64,000 bases of DNA. Origin: Flavobacterium aquaticum. Lineage in GTDB: Bacteria > Bacteroidota > Bacteroidia > Flavobacteriales > Flavobacteriaceae. Location of the stretch: positions 124,001 to 188,000 of the forward strand of contig NZ_QLMI01000005.1 of the NCBI RefSeq assembly GCF_003259835.1, read 5' to 3'. The translations under genes and the position numbers were made by a program. Shown in pieces: positions 36,653 to 45,749 of this stretch. The first letter of the stretch is position 1. Each line of letters opens with the position of its first letter. The notes under the pieces are model-generated. The model searched no databases. It was not told the DNA's origin and was given only the letters and a program-made list of their open reading frames with translations.

Positions 36653-37684
36653 TTACCCAACTTTTGCCTTCATAAAATCAGTAATTAAAGAAGCTATTAA
36701 TTTACCGGTTAAATGATTGTTTTTTGAATCATCAAGAGCTGGAGCTCCTTCACAAATATGAAAATAAGAAGCGTTCTGATGTTTTCCAAAAAAGTAAGTA
36801 AAATGACGCGCTTTATCCACACTAAAACCACTCAAAGTCATAGCACTGGAAGGAATATTAGGAATTGCATCTAAATCTAATTCCACGCCAAAAGGTTCAT
36901 TTTTAATAAAGTTTAGTGCGTTTTCTAATTCAGTTTCGAAGTTTTTCTCTCGTTTTACTTCCACTTCTTCATAGGTAACGTATTTTACTCTAGAAGTCAA
37001 TTCTTTCAACGTATTGAAAACACTTTTTGAAACGAAGTTTTCATGTAATCCAAAAACGAAATATTTCTTTAAAAAGCCGTCTTCAAAAGCATAACTGAAT
37101 CCATTTCCAGAATGTCTTCCTTCTAAAATTCTAAAATCGGTATGAGCGTCAAAATTTACTGCATTTACGGGTTTTCCTTTAGCTAAAGCTAAACCTTTGA
37201 TGTTTCCGTATGCATTATTATGTCCGCCACCTACAATGATAGGAATTTTTCCTGCAGAACAAATTTGGTGAATAATATGAGAAACCTCTACATCTAATTG
37301 TTCTACCAATTTAAAAAGTTCTTTTCTGTCTTCTTTATTAGAAATATTTAAGTTTTGAGCTTTTTCCATTTCATTTGAAACGTTAAGCTGTCCTAAAACG
37401 ATAAGATTACTTCCTTTACAAAATTTATTATGTTGAATATTTGCTAAACTCTGCAAAGCACTTTCGTATGCCGAAGCAGCTCCAGCACGTCCTAAATTTG
37501 CACGAACACCTATGTCTTCTGGGATTCCTAGAAGAACAAACTTAGCTTCACTGTTGGTTATGAAATCAACAATATCTGCATCTTTTGGTATTGTGATGAT
37601 TTTTTCTCCAAATTTTACTTCACCACTTCTGTGGTTGGTTATTTTGGCTAATTCGTTTTGGCTTAAAAGGGTAATATTCTCCAT
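36653..37684 (-). CDS. hutG: Formimidoylglutamase (arginase family)
   Basis: 343 residues from the ATG at 37684 (MENITLLSQNELA). The in-frame ATG at 37705 overlaps the likely -7 box and is less likely. The ureohydrolase metal ligands are present: GGGHNNAYGN, NFDAHTDFR and ELDLDAIPN. HutG hydrolyses N-formimidoyl-glutamate to glutamate and formamide, the last step of one histidine-degradation route. hutI, the preceding step, is at 39115-40350; other hut genes are not in the window. Confidence 0.9.
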   Translation of the reverse strand: MENITLLSQNELAKITNHRSGEVKFGEKIITIPKDADIVDFITNSEAKFVLLGIPEDIGVRANLGRAGAASAYESALQSLANIQHNKFCKGSNLIVLGQLNVSNEMEKAQNLNISNKEDRKELFKLVEQLDVEVSHIIHQICSAGKIPIIVGGGHNNAYGNIKGLALAKGKPVNAVNFDAHTDFRILEGRHSGNGFSYAFEDGFLKKYFVFGLHENFVSKSVFNTLKELTSRVKYVTYEEVEVKREKNFETELENALNFIKNEPFGVELDLDAIPNIPSSAMTLSGFSVDKARHFTYFFGKHQNASYFHICEGAPALDDSKNNHLTGKLIASLITDFMKAKVG

Positions 37685-37702
37685 AAAATTATTAAATGCA
37701 AT

Positions 37703-37710
37703 CAAAAGTA
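37703..37710 (-). promoter_or_regulatory. hutG -7 promoter element
   Basis: TACTTTTG on the minus strand, 19 nt before the preferred ATG at 37684. No TTG is seen at -33. Confidence 0.5.
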
Positions 37711-37760
37711 CTATTTTTAAATAAAATTCGTTTAATATTTAGAAAATACTTTAAAAAGTG

Positions 37761-37768
37761 TATTTTTG
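37761..37768 (+). promoter_or_regulatory. -7 element of the coiled-coil protein gene
   Basis: TATTTTTG on the plus strand, 36 nt before the ATG at 37804. The -33 region lacks a clear TTG. Confidence 0.5.
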
Positions 37769-37803
37769 AAAAAACTTATAAATAACCCAATCAAAACTAA
37801 CCC

Positions 37804-38682
37804 ATGGAAAACAAATCAAACAATTCTGGATTAAAAGCTGCAATAGTTGTTTTAGCATTACTTTTATTAGGAAGTATCGGTTATATTTTTAAATTATCTT
37901 CCGATAATAAAGAAACGGTAACTACATTAACTGCTGAAAAAAATACTTTGTCAGAAGAACTAAAAGCTAAAATTGCAGAATATGACACAATGATTGCTGA
38001 TAATACAGCATTAAAAGAAGAATTGCAAGCAGAACAAGCTAAAATGGTTGCTTTATTAGAGCAAGTTGAAAAATCTAAAGGAGATGAAGCTGCAATGGCA
38101 AAGTACAAAAATGAATATTTCCGTTTAAAAAGAGAAATGGATAATTTAGTAGCTGAAAACAAAATTTTAAAAGAACAAAATGTTGCTTTAACTTCAAGTT
38201 TAGATAGTACTAATGTAGTTTTATCAGATGCTAAAAAATTCAACGATACTTTGTTAACTCAAAATGAAAGTTTAACAAAAACAGTTGAAAAAGGTTCTAA
38301 GTTAGCCGTTTTAAACCTAAAAGTTTTAGCTGTTAAACAAAGAAGTTCTGGAAAACAAATTGAAACAGACAAAGCAAGTAGAGCTGATGTTTTAAAAGTA
38401 AGTTTTTTAATTGCTGAAAACCAAATTGCAAAAACAGGAGCAAGAGAGTACTATGTTCAAATTATTGATAGTAAAAACAATATTTTAGGCGAAAAGAAAA
38501 CAATTCCTGCTGGAGATAAAACATTAACGTATAGCTTTATTTCAACTGTAAAATATGAAAACAAAACAGTTCAGGTAAATGAAGAAGTACCAGGAAAAGA
38601 TTTTGCAAAAGGAACTTACTTTGTAAATGTATTTGACAAAAATGCAGAATTAGTTTCTAAAACAAGTTTCGAATTGAAATAA
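37804..38682 (+). CDS. Membrane-anchored coiled-coil protein of unknown function
   Basis: 292 residues. An N-terminal membrane helix (AAIVVLALLLLGSIGYIF, residues about 13-30) is followed by a long coiled coil (about 35-165, with Glu/Lys/Leu-rich heptads). A beta-rich C-terminal domain of about 125 residues begins KLAVLNLKVLAVKQRSSGKQIETDKA and ends VSKTSFELK. The arrangement suggests a periplasmic stalked protein. I do not recognise a named family. Monocistronic, closed by a strong terminator. Confidence 0.8.
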   Translation: MENKSNNSGLKAAIVVLALLLLGSIGYIFKLSSDNKETVTTLTAEKNTLSEELKAKIAEYDTMIADNTALKEELQAEQAKMVALLEQVEKSKGDEAAMAKYKNEYFRLKREMDNLVAENKILKEQNVALTSSLDSTNVVLSDAKKFNDTLLTQNESLTKTVEKGSKLAVLNLKVLAVKQRSSGKQIETDKASRADVLKVSFLIAENQIAKTGAREYYVQIIDSKNNILGEKKTIPAGDKTLTYSFISTVKYENKTVQVNEEVPGKDFAKGTYFVNVFDKNAELVSKTSFELK

Positions 38683-38699
38683 TCGTTTTATAAAATTTT

Positions 38700-38735
38700 A
38701 AAAGTCCAATGAGAGTAATTTCATTGGACTTTTTT
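38700..38735. terminator. Bidirectional terminator
   Basis: A perfect 12-bp stem (AAAGTCCAATGA with its complement) and an 8-nt loop followed by a T-run, between the converging coiled-coil gene and crcB. Confidence 0.9.
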
Positions 38736-39113
38736 TTATATGTATTTTGATAAGTAACTTCCTAATCCAACAGCTGAAATGGTTAAAATTATGGAAGTTG
38801 CCATATAGATGTAAGCTGTAATTTGGTTGTTATTCTGAAGTAAATTGTAGTTTTCTAATGCAAAACTTGAAAAAGTGGTAAATCCTCCGCAAAAACCAAC
38901 AATCAATAAAAATTTCAAAGGATGATTTTCTGGGAAATATTTTCCTAGGTAACCAATGAATAATCCAATAAGTAAACTTCCTAAAATATTCACTAAAAAG
39001 GTACTTAAAGGAAACGAACCTTGAAAATATTTTGTTGTCAACCAATGGGTTAAATATCGAAAAATACTTCCGATGGCGCCTCCAAATCCAACAAGTAAAA
39101 GAGTTTTTATCAT
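38736..39113 (-). CDS. crcB: Fluoride efflux channel CrcB/Fluc
   Basis: 125 residues from the ATG at 39113 (MIKTLLLVGFGGAIGSIFRY), preferred over the in-frame ATG at 39134, which lies inside hutI. Four membrane helices and the conserved GGAIGSIFRY, PLSTFLVNILGSLLIG and GFCGGFTTFSSF motifs (the Phe-box/Thr-Ser pore track) identify the dual-topology fluoride channel. It begins 1 nt after the hutI stop codon, so it is coupled to hutI. No fluoride riboswitch is seen before it. Confidence 0.93.
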   Translation of the reverse strand: MIKTLLLVGFGGAIGSIFRYLTHWLTTKYFQGSFPLSTFLVNILGSLLIGLFIGYLGKYFPENHPLKFLLIVGFCGGFTTFSSFALENYNLLQNNNQITAYIYMATSIILTISAVGLGSYLSKYI

Positions 39114-39114
39114 A

Positions 39115-40350
39115 TTAAATAAATTTGCCTTCAATCATTACTTTATCAATTAAATTCGTTCCAAAAGCATACGGCAATTGGTAAAAACTCATAATTGGTT
39201 TTGTGATGATGAGATTTGCTTTTTTTCCTTTTGTGATACTTCCGTGAGATTCAGAAATTCCCATAGCATAAGCTCCGTTGATAGTTGCTGCATTGATAGC
39301 TTCTTCTGGAGTCATTTTCATTTTGATGCATGCCGTAGCCACCACAAAATTCATATTTCCTGATGGAGTAGTGCCAGGATTATAATCGGTAGCCAAAGCT
39401 AATGGTAAACCTGCATTCATCATTTTTCTTGCAGGTGTGTATGGAATGCTAATAAAATATGAACAACTTGGTAAAGCAACTGGCATTGTTTTGCTGTTTT
39501 TCAACACTTCAATGTCTTCATCGGTTACGATTTCTAAATGATCAACCGATAATGCTCCGTTTTCTACACAAGCTTTAATTCCGTCGATAGCGGTGAATTG
39601 GTTCACATGAATTTTTGGTTCTAAACCATATTTTCTTCCAGCTTCCATGATTTTTATGGTTTCTTCAACTGAAAAATATCCTGTTTCAAGGAAAGCATCA
39701 ATATAATCAGCTAAGTTTTCGGAAGCAATTTTTGGTAACATTTCGTTGATAATCAAGTCAATGTAAGCCGAATGATTTTCTTTGTATTCCATTGGAAAAG
39801 CATGAGCGCCAAGAAATGTAGCTTTTATAGCAATTGGATAATTTTCTTTTAAACGTTTGATAACGCGCAACATTTTCAATTCGCCTTCAACAGTTAATCC
39901 GTATCCCGATTTAATTTCTACTGCACCCGTTCCTTGTTGCATAACTTCTTCTAAACGTAATTTCGATTGCTCATAAATTTCATCTTCTGAAGTTTCGTTT
40001 AGTTTTTTAGCTGAATTTAAAATTCCGCCACCACGATTCGCAATTTCTTCGTATGATAAACCGTTAATTCTATCTACAAATTCTTGAATTCGGTTTCCTG
40101 CGTATACAATGTGAGTATGACTATCAACCCAAGTTGGTAAAATCACTTGTCCAGTGGCATCAATGATTTCAACATCAGAAAGTTTTGGACAGTTTTCCAT
40201 CGGACCAAAATTGGAAATAATATTGTTTTCTATTAAAAGATAAGCATTATCAATTTTAGGTAATATTGCCATATCTGATCCCGAAATTTTATCAATTCCT
40301 ACTTCTCTAATTTGTAATAGTTCTTTTATGTTGATGAATAAGGTTTGCAT
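39115..40350 (-). CDS. hutI: Imidazolonepropionase
   Basis: 411 residues from the ATG at 40350 (MQTLFINIKELLQ). The frame extends upstream for 30 residues of unlikely sequence that would overlap the corA start. The amidohydrolase metal motif VDSHTHIVYAGNR, the FLGAHAFP region, IHVNQFTAIDG, VDHLEIV and the late LATDYNPGT motif fit HutI, which opens imidazolone-5-propionate to formiminoglutamate in histidine degradation. HutG acts on the product. Confidence 0.95.
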   Translation of the reverse strand: MQTLFINIKELLQIREVGIDKISGSDMAILPKIDNAYLLIENNIISNFGPMENCPKLSDVEIIDATGQVILPTWVDSHTHIVYAGNRIQEFVDRINGLSYEEIANRGGGILNSAKKLNETSEDEIYEQSKLRLEEVMQQGTGAVEIKSGYGLTVEGELKMLRVIKRLKENYPIAIKATFLGAHAFPMEYKENHSAYIDLIINEMLPKIASENLADYIDAFLETGYFSVEETIKIMEAGRKYGLEPKIHVNQFTAIDGIKACVENGALSVDHLEIVTDEDIEVLKNSKTMPVALPSCSYFISIPYTPARKMMNAGLPLALATDYNPGTTPSGNMNFVVATACIKMKMTPEEAINAATINGAYAMGISESHGSITKGKKANLIITKPIMSFYQLPYAFGTNLIDKVMIEGKFI

Positions 40351-40395
40351 TGAAAATAAATTTCCGTAAAAATACTTCTCATTTTTAAAAACTCC

Positions 40396-40403
40396 TATCT
40401 TTA
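40396..40403 (+). promoter_or_regulatory. Possible corA -7 box
   Basis: TATCTTTA, one mismatch from consensus. It puts the transcript start near 40407 and leaves a leader of only about 14 nt to the preferred TTG start at 40421. Confidence 0.45.
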
Positions 40404-40420
40404 TATAAAATTTGTTTGTT

Positions 40421-41491
40421 TTGAGAAAAATTAAATACAAGAAAGGAAGAAAAGTTCATCCAAGTACGTTAGAATATACAGGTATTCACAAAGATACACC
40501 AACAGAAATGCAAATGTTTGTGTATGATACTGATGAAGTTATTGAATTTCAACAATGTGAACCTCACGACTTGGATACTAATATTGATGCTTTAAAAGTG
40601 AATTGGATTAATATTCACGGATTAAATAATCATGCTTTTATTGAAAAAGTAGGCGCTAAGTTTGGTGCTGACCATTTCATTATTGGTGACATTTTAAATA
40701 CAACCAAACGAACTAGAATAGAAGAGTATCACGATATTTTATTTTTCAATGTGAAATCGCTTTTACCTCAAAAAGAGTCTGATAATATTAGTGTAGAGCA
40801 AATTAGTTTTTTGTTGAAGGATAATGTTTTGATTTCTTTTCAAGAGAAAAGAAGTGATTTTTTTACACACATCAGAGAACGAATTAGAACCAATTCAGGA
40901 GTTGTACGAACAAAAAAAGCCGATTATTTATTGTATTTGTTATTAGATGCGATAATTGAAAATTTCTATATAACTATTGAAAGTGAGGAAAATAAAGTAG
41001 ATGAATTGATTGATTTATCTAAGATTAATACCAATCCAGAAGTTTTAGAATTGATTGAGAAACATCGGGATAATTTTAATTTTTTGAAACGTTCCATTAT
41101 TCCATTACGAGATTGTTTATATTCCATTAAAAGTATTAAAGACGATAATGTGTTTAATGATATTCAGCCTGAGAATTTTACTTTCTTCTCCAGATTACAT
41201 CAAAAGTGTTTAGAATTATTGGAACAAATTGATTCTGATTTAATAACATTAGAAAGTGCTTCCAATTATTTCTTCTCGGCACAGAACCATAAGATGAATC
41301 AAGTGATGAAAACATTAACAGTGGTTTCGATGTTCTTTTTACCTTTAACTTTTATCGTAGGTGTTTATGGTCAGAACTTTAAGAATTTACCTGAGTTAGA
41401 GTGGGAGTATGGCTATTTTATTATTTGGGGAATTATGTTGTCCGTTGTTGCGGTAATGTTTATTTATTTTAAAATCAAAAAGTGGTTTTAG
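40421..41491 (+). CDS. corA: Magnesium/cobalt transporter CorA
   Basis: 356 residues from a TTG at 40421 (giving MRKIKYKKGRKVHPS); a second TTG at 40412 is possible and no ATG exists nearby. A large cytoplasmic domain is followed by two C-terminal membrane helices with the signature YGQNF in FIVGVYGQNFKNLPE, as in pentameric CorA channels. The final basic IKIKKWF is also typical. The non-ATG start and short leader suggest modest expression. Confidence 0.93.
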   Translation: MRKIKYKKGRKVHPSTLEYTGIHKDTPTEMQMFVYDTDEVIEFQQCEPHDLDTNIDALKVNWINIHGLNNHAFIEKVGAKFGADHFIIGDILNTTKRTRIEEYHDILFFNVKSLLPQKESDNISVEQISFLLKDNVLISFQEKRSDFFTHIRERIRTNSGVVRTKKADYLLYLLLDAIIENFYITIESEENKVDELIDLSKINTNPEVLELIEKHRDNFNFLKRSIIPLRDCLYSIKSIKDDNVFNDIQPENFTFFSRLHQKCLELLEQIDSDLITLESASNYFFSAQNHKMNQVMKTLTVVSMFFLPLTFIVGVYGQNFKNLPELEWEYGYFIIWGIMLSVVAVMFIYFKIKKWF

Positions 41492-41512
41492 CTAAAAATA
41501 ATAGCAATTCTA

Positions 41513-41543
41513 TTGTCAAAAATAAATATTACTATTATCTTTG
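41513..41543 (+). promoter_or_regulatory. Promoter of the small membrane protein gene at 41573
   Basis: TTG (41513-41515), a 20-nt spacer, then TATCTTTG (41536-41543): a full consensus match, 29 nt before the ATG. It shows that this tiny gene has its own promoter. Confidence 0.78.
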
Positions 41544-41572
41544 ACGTGAATTCATAAATTCCGGAAAATATT

Positions 41573-41743
41573 ATGTTTGAATTTCAACAGTACCTAGGTT
41601 TTTTACTTTTCTTAACCATATTAACTATTGGTTTTTGGTTGATGATATTCTTAGTAGGATTTGTTCACTATTGGTTGGGCGGAGCTATCATGGAATTGAT
41701 TAAAGAGAAAAGAGCAAAAAAACAAGCTGAATTAGAAGGATAA
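41573..41743 (+). CDS. Small membrane protein, 56 residues (possibly DUF6341)
   Basis: This short frame starts MFEFQQYLGF, has one long hydrophobic stretch (FLLFLTILTIGFWLMIFLVGFVHYWLGGAI) and ends in a charged helix (KEKRAKKQAELEG). A consensus promoter before it and a strong terminator after it support a real gene. I recall a flavobacterial family of this size downstream of corA (DUF6341), but the number is unverified. Function unknown. Confidence 0.8.
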   Translation: MFEFQQYLGFLLFLTILTIGFWLMIFLVGFVHYWLGGAIMELIKEKRAKKQAELEG

Positions 41744-41764
41744 TTTTCTTTTAATTTTAAAAAT

Positions 41765-41795
41765 AAAAAGTCCCGATTTAATCGGGACTTTTTTT
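41765..41795. terminator. Bidirectional terminator
   Basis: A 14-bp stem (AAAAAGTCCCGAT with its complement) and a 3-nt loop, ending in a T-run. It separates the small membrane gene from the converging receptor gene. Confidence 0.9.
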
Positions 41796-41815
41796 ATTTG
41801 TTATGGTTTTTGAAA

Positions 41816-44341
41816 TTATGGTCTTCCCATAAAATCTCCTTCACCACCATTGTCTTCTCTACGAGGTTGTCTGTCTCTTTCGTTTTTCTGTTTGTTGAAA
41901 CGATATGTAAAAGTTAGCATAACTTGTCTTTCTCTCCATTGCATTTCGCTATATGAACTAACTACATTAGGAATTTCAGTTTCCATGATTCTTTTTCTTG
42001 AATTGAAAACATCACTAACATTTAAAGCAATTGTACCTTTATCTTTTAAGATATCTTTACTAAATGCTAAGTTCATTGAGGCAACACCTAATGATTTACC
42101 TTGAGCATTTGTTTGAGGTGCATTGTATGTTCCGTTTGTTTGCCAATCTATTTTATAAGGTAATGTTACTTTTGAATTGATTCTTGCAAACCAAGTAAAA
42201 GCTACGTTATCAAAGTTTTGATTTATTGTATTTCCTAAATAGTCAACATAAGAATAATCACCTTGAGTTTCGCTTCTGAATGCATTAAAGTTTCCATTCA
42301 ATCTCCACCATTTGTATGGTGTATAGTTTAAATTGAACTCAAAACCAGCTCTGTATTCCTTAGCTAAGTTAATTGGTGTGCTTAGAATTACCGGAGTTCT
42401 AATATCAGTTCCTCCAATAGGTGTTACATCTCCTGTAACTGGATCAACAATATCTTCTCCATCTACAATTGTAGTTGCAAATAAACCAGATTCTCTTCTA
42501 ATAAATTGGAAAGAATCATTTGTTATATTTATATAAGCCGATGTATTGAATGTTAATTTATTCCATTTTTTCAAATAACCTAAATCAATTGCGTCTGTCA
42601 TTGAAGGATCTAAATCTGGATTTCCTTGAAAGATATTAATGTTACTTGACAATGAAGAAACTGGATTTAAGAAACGACCTCTAGGACGATTAATTCTTTT
42701 ACTATAACTTAAACTAACAGAACTTGATTCTGAAAACTCATAGTTAAATGTAGCAGAAGGGAATAAATTGTTATATTTTTTTGTGTTGTAATCATTCTCA
42801 GTTAAAGAATTTACTTCAATATTACTATCTTCAAAACGTAATCCAAAGAAATAAGAGAATTTATCAATTTTTGAACCATATTGCATGTAAAGCGCATTTA
42901 CATTTTCAATATATTCAAGTGTGTTTGAGAAATTTGAATCGTCAGGAGTTACTGTAAAATCAGTTAAATTGTTTAAGAAACTTCCTCTATATCCTGCTTC
43001 AAAACGACCGTTTTTACCAATTGGTAACACATAATCAGCTTGAATTAAATTTCTTTGCTGTTTTTGTGTATTAGAAGTTTCTTCTGTATCTAAACTACTT
43101 GGGTTTCCTAATATTTGGTCTGAAATAGTTGCAAATTCATTTTCTCTATTTTGAGAAATTGCAATATCAACTGTTAATTTGTGATCGTCTTTTTTGAATT
43201 TTTTTACAAAATTAGAGGCATATTCAATACTAAATTCATCACTTCTTTGATCATTAAAACGATTTCTAGTTGATGTTGGGTTAAATCCAGAATCAAAATT
43301 ATAGAAAAACACATTATCAGGATTTTTTCCTCTGTTTTCTCTGAAAGTTAAAGCATTTGTCCAAGTTAAAGATTTTGAAAGATTAAGATCAATACCAAAA
43401 TTAGCATTAAAACCTTCGCTTAATCTATCGTTTGTTCTTCTTTCGTTTATAAAGTTTTTTGTAGTTCCATCAGAATTATAATATTCTGCATCTACCATTG
43501 AGTTTCCAGGATTGTTTCTGTAGTTGTAACCAAAGTTAGAAAACAAGTTATAATCGTCACTTTTTTTGTTTAAGTTAATGCTTGTTCCATAAGTTTCAGG
43601 ATCACCAGCGTTTACCATAATAGAACCATTAACTCCATTTGCTTTACCTTTTCTAAGAACAATATTAATGATACCTCCACCACCTTCTGCATCATAACGT
43701 GCAGATGGATTTGTGATAACTTCAACTTTTTCTACAGCATCTGCAGGTAATAATTTTAAAGCATCTGCAATATTAATTCCAGCTAATCCAGAAGGTCTTC
43801 CATCTATTAAAATTTTTACATTTTCATTTCCTCTTAGTGCTACTGTTCCTTCTGCATCAACAGTTACAGATGGTACATTATCTAAGACATCGCTAACAGT
43901 TCCGCCTTTTACCATCATATCTTTACCAACGTTGTAAACTCTTTTATCGAGTTTAATTTCAACTGTTGATTTTTCAGCAATTACTTCAATTTCATTTAAT
44001 TGAGCCACATCGGCAGCCATTTGAATTACTCCTAAGTTGGTATCCGTATTAAATTCTTTTTGTTGTAATGGTAACGTCTTAAAAGAAATAAATTCGACTC
44101 TAACATTGTAGTTTCCAGCCGATACTTCAAACTTAAAATTTCCATTTTCATCGGTAATTCCACCAGAAAGTTGTTTTGTTTTAGCATTTTCAAAAACAAT
44201 GGTAGCGTATTCTAAAGGAAAATCAGTTCCTTTTTCAATTACTTTTCCCGAAATGGTTACTTTTTTAGCATCTGGTCGTTGTGCAAAGGCTGTTAAACTT
44301 AAGAATAACGATAGTGTAGCAATAAGAATTTTCTTGTTCAT
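41816..44341 (-). CDS. TonB-type outer membrane receptor with carboxypeptidase-like N-terminal domain
   Basis: 841 residues. Signal peptide MNKKILIATLSLFLSLTAFAQ is followed by a CarboxypepD-reg-like beta-sandwich (VTISGKVIEKGTDFPLEYATIVFEN, about 28-115). A plug domain (GGTVSDVLDNVPSVTVDAEG; VEVITNPSARYDAEGGGGIINIVL) and a C-terminal barrel of the outer membrane beta-barrel family 3 type come next. It probably imports or senses a ligand with TonB energy, but no SusD partner is present, so the ligand is unknown. A TACTTTTG -7 box lies at 44368-44375. Confidence 0.92.
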   Translation of the reverse strand: MNKKILIATLSLFLSLTAFAQRPDAKKVTISGKVIEKGTDFPLEYATIVFENAKTKQLSGGITDENGNFKFEVSAGNYNVRVEFISFKTLPLQQKEFNTDTNLGVIQMAADVAQLNEIEVIAEKSTVEIKLDKRVYNVGKDMMVKGGTVSDVLDNVPSVTVDAEGTVALRGNENVKILIDGRPSGLAGINIADALKLLPADAVEKVEVITNPSARYDAEGGGGIINIVLRKGKANGVNGSIMVNAGDPETYGTSINLNKKSDDYNLFSNFGYNYRNNPGNSMVDAEYYNSDGTTKNFINERRTNDRLSEGFNANFGIDLNLSKSLTWTNALTFRENRGKNPDNVFFYNFDSGFNPTSTRNRFNDQRSDEFSIEYASNFVKKFKKDDHKLTVDIAISQNRENEFATISDQILGNPSSLDTEETSNTQKQQRNLIQADYVLPIGKNGRFEAGYRGSFLNNLTDFTVTPDDSNFSNTLEYIENVNALYMQYGSKIDKFSYFFGLRFEDSNIEVNSLTENDYNTKKYNNLFPSATFNYEFSESSSVSLSYSKRINRPRGRFLNPVSSLSSNINIFQGNPDLDPSMTDAIDLGYLKKWNKLTFNTSAYINITNDSFQFIRRESGLFATTIVDGEDIVDPVTGDVTPIGGTDIRTPVILSTPINLAKEYRAGFEFNLNYTPYKWWRLNGNFNAFRSETQGDYSYVDYLGNTINQNFDNVAFTWFARINSKVTLPYKIDWQTNGTYNAPQTNAQGKSLGVASMNLAFSKDILKDKGTIALNVSDVFNSRKRIMETEIPNVVSSYSEMQWRERQVMLTFTYRFNKQKNERDRQPRREDNGGEGDFMGRP

Positions 44342-44367
44342 AAATATTTTTTTTGCAAATAAGACTG

Positions 44368-44375
44368 CAAAAGTA
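44368..44375 (-). promoter_or_regulatory. Receptor gene -7 promoter element
   Basis: TACTTTTG on the minus strand, 27 nt before the ATG at 44341. No TTG is seen at -33. Confidence 0.5.
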
Positions 44376-44418
44376 ACTTTTGGTTTAGCCGTTAATTGCT
44401 AAATCTTTGTTAAAACTA

Positions 44419-44760
44419 CTAGAGGATTTCGTTAATCTTTTCTTTGGGTCTTGCAATTACGGCTTTGTCTCCATTTACAATTATTGGACGTTCAATTAAC
44501 TTTGGATTTTCGAGCATTGCTTCAATGATTTGAGCATCACTTAAATCTTTTCCTTTATAATTTTCTATCCAAATAGATTCTTTGGTTCTGATTAATTCTA
44601 TTGGCTTGATATTGAGTTTTTTAATAATATCTTCAAGCTCTAGTTTTGTAAAAGGCTCATCTAAATATTTTCGAATTTCAAAGGGTTGATTCAAATTTTC
44701 AATTTCGCACAAACCTTCTCTCGATTTGGTACATCTTGGGTTATGGTAAATAGTTATCAT
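44419..44760 (-). CDS. arsC: ArsC-family (glutaredoxin-type) arsenate reductase-like protein
   Basis: 113 residues from the ATG at 44760 (MITIYHNPRCTKSREG); the longer frame up to 44805 adds an implausible leader. The active-site Cys10 in HNPRCTKS and the RPIIV basic motif near the end are as in ArsC and the related Spx/YfgD proteins. It may reduce arsenate with glutaredoxin, but no arsenite efflux or ArsR gene is nearby, so a YfgD-like role is equally possible. Confidence 0.88.
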   Translation of the reverse strand: MITIYHNPRCTKSREGLCEIENLNQPFEIRKYLDEPFTKLELEDIIKKLNIKPIELIRTKESIWIENYKGKDLSDAQIIEAMLENPKLIERPIIVNGDKAVIARPKEKINEIL

Positions 44761-44825
44761 ATTTTCTTTTTTACAAAGAAATAAAAAATAGTACTTTAGT
44801 GGCAAACTTAATTCGTTTAAAAGTT

Positions 44826-45749
44826 ATGTATATAGAGCAATTAAAATCTAAAAAAGTTAACTTATTTTCTTATTTACCAATTCCTTTGGGCTTTATTTTA
44901 TTGATGTTTTTCAACTTTATTATGTCTGATGGAGTAGATACGAATGAAGTTATACAACAGACAATCAAATTAATAGGAGTTAATTTAACTTTTGTAATAC
45001 TTGTAGGTCCTTTAGCCTTCGGTTTATTGTTAGTTCTTTTTTGGGTTAAATTTGTTCAAGGGCAATCAATAACTAGTTTGACCACCTCACGTCAAAAAAT
45101 AGATTGGAAACGCGTTTTTTTCTCTTTTTTCTTGTGGGGAAGCATTACGACTTTGATGATTTTAGCACTTTATTTTACCCAACCTGAGAATTTTGTTTGG
45201 AATTTTAATTCTGAGAAGTTTTTTGTTTTCTTAATTCTGGCAATAATTTTAGTACCGATGCAAACTAGCTTTGAAGAATATCTTTTTAGAGCTCATATGA
45301 TGCAAGGAATAGGATTAGCCACTAATAGTAGATTAATTCCTTTGATTATTACATCTGTCTTGTTTGGTTTAATGCACATAGCTAATCCAGAAGTAGGAAA
45401 AATAGGTTATATCATTATGGTGTATTACATAGGAACTGGTTTTTTCTTAGGAATTATGACTTTAATGGATGAAGGTTTAGAATTAGCATTAGGTTTTCAT
45501 GCTGCCAATAACTTAGTAGGAGCTTTACTCTTAACAGCTGATTGGACAGCATTTCAAACTAATTCTATTTTAAAAGATTTATCAGAACCATCAGCAGGTT
45601 TTGATGTTTTAACACCCGTTTTTGTAATATTTCCAATCTTGCTTTTAATTTTTTCTAAAGTTTATGGATGGAATAATTGGAAAGAAAAGTTAACAGGAAA
45701 ATTAATTGATACTAACAAAGAAATCGATTTCAATGATTCCAAATTATAA
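44826..45749 (+). CDS. CPBP-family intramembrane metalloprotease
   Basis: 307 residues from the ATG at 44826 (MYIEQLKSKKVN); a GTG at 44799 is less likely. Seven or eight membrane helices carry the Abi/CPBP motifs SFEEYLFRAHMM (Glu-Glu-x3-Arg), LFGLMHI and GFHAANNLVG. The family includes CAAX prenyl proteases and bacteriocin self-immunity proteins; the substrate here is unknown. It overlaps menE by 17 bp, so the two are coupled. Confidence 0.9.
   Translation: MYIEQLKSKKVNLFSYLPIPLGFILLMFFNFIMSDGVDTNEVIQQTIKLIGVNLTFVILVGPLAFGLLLVLFWVKFVQGQSITSLTTSRQKIDWKRVFFSFFLWGSITTLMILALYFTQPENFVWNFNSEKFFVFLILAIILVPMQTSFEEYLFRAHMMQGIGLATNSRLIPLIITSVLFGLMHIANPEVGKIGYIIMVYYIGTGFFLGIMTLMDEGLELALGFHAANNLVGALLLTADWTAFQTNSILKDLSEPSAGFDVLTPVFVIFPILLLIFSKVYGWNNWKEKLTGKLIDTNKEIDFNDSKL

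Noticed and set aside
38700..39115. Fluoride riboswitch before crcB
   Set aside because: crcB begins 1 nt after hutI; there is no leader to hold one.
44419..44760. Arsenic resistance operon
   Set aside because: No ArsR, ArsB/Acr3 or other arsenic gene lies next to the ArsC-like gene.
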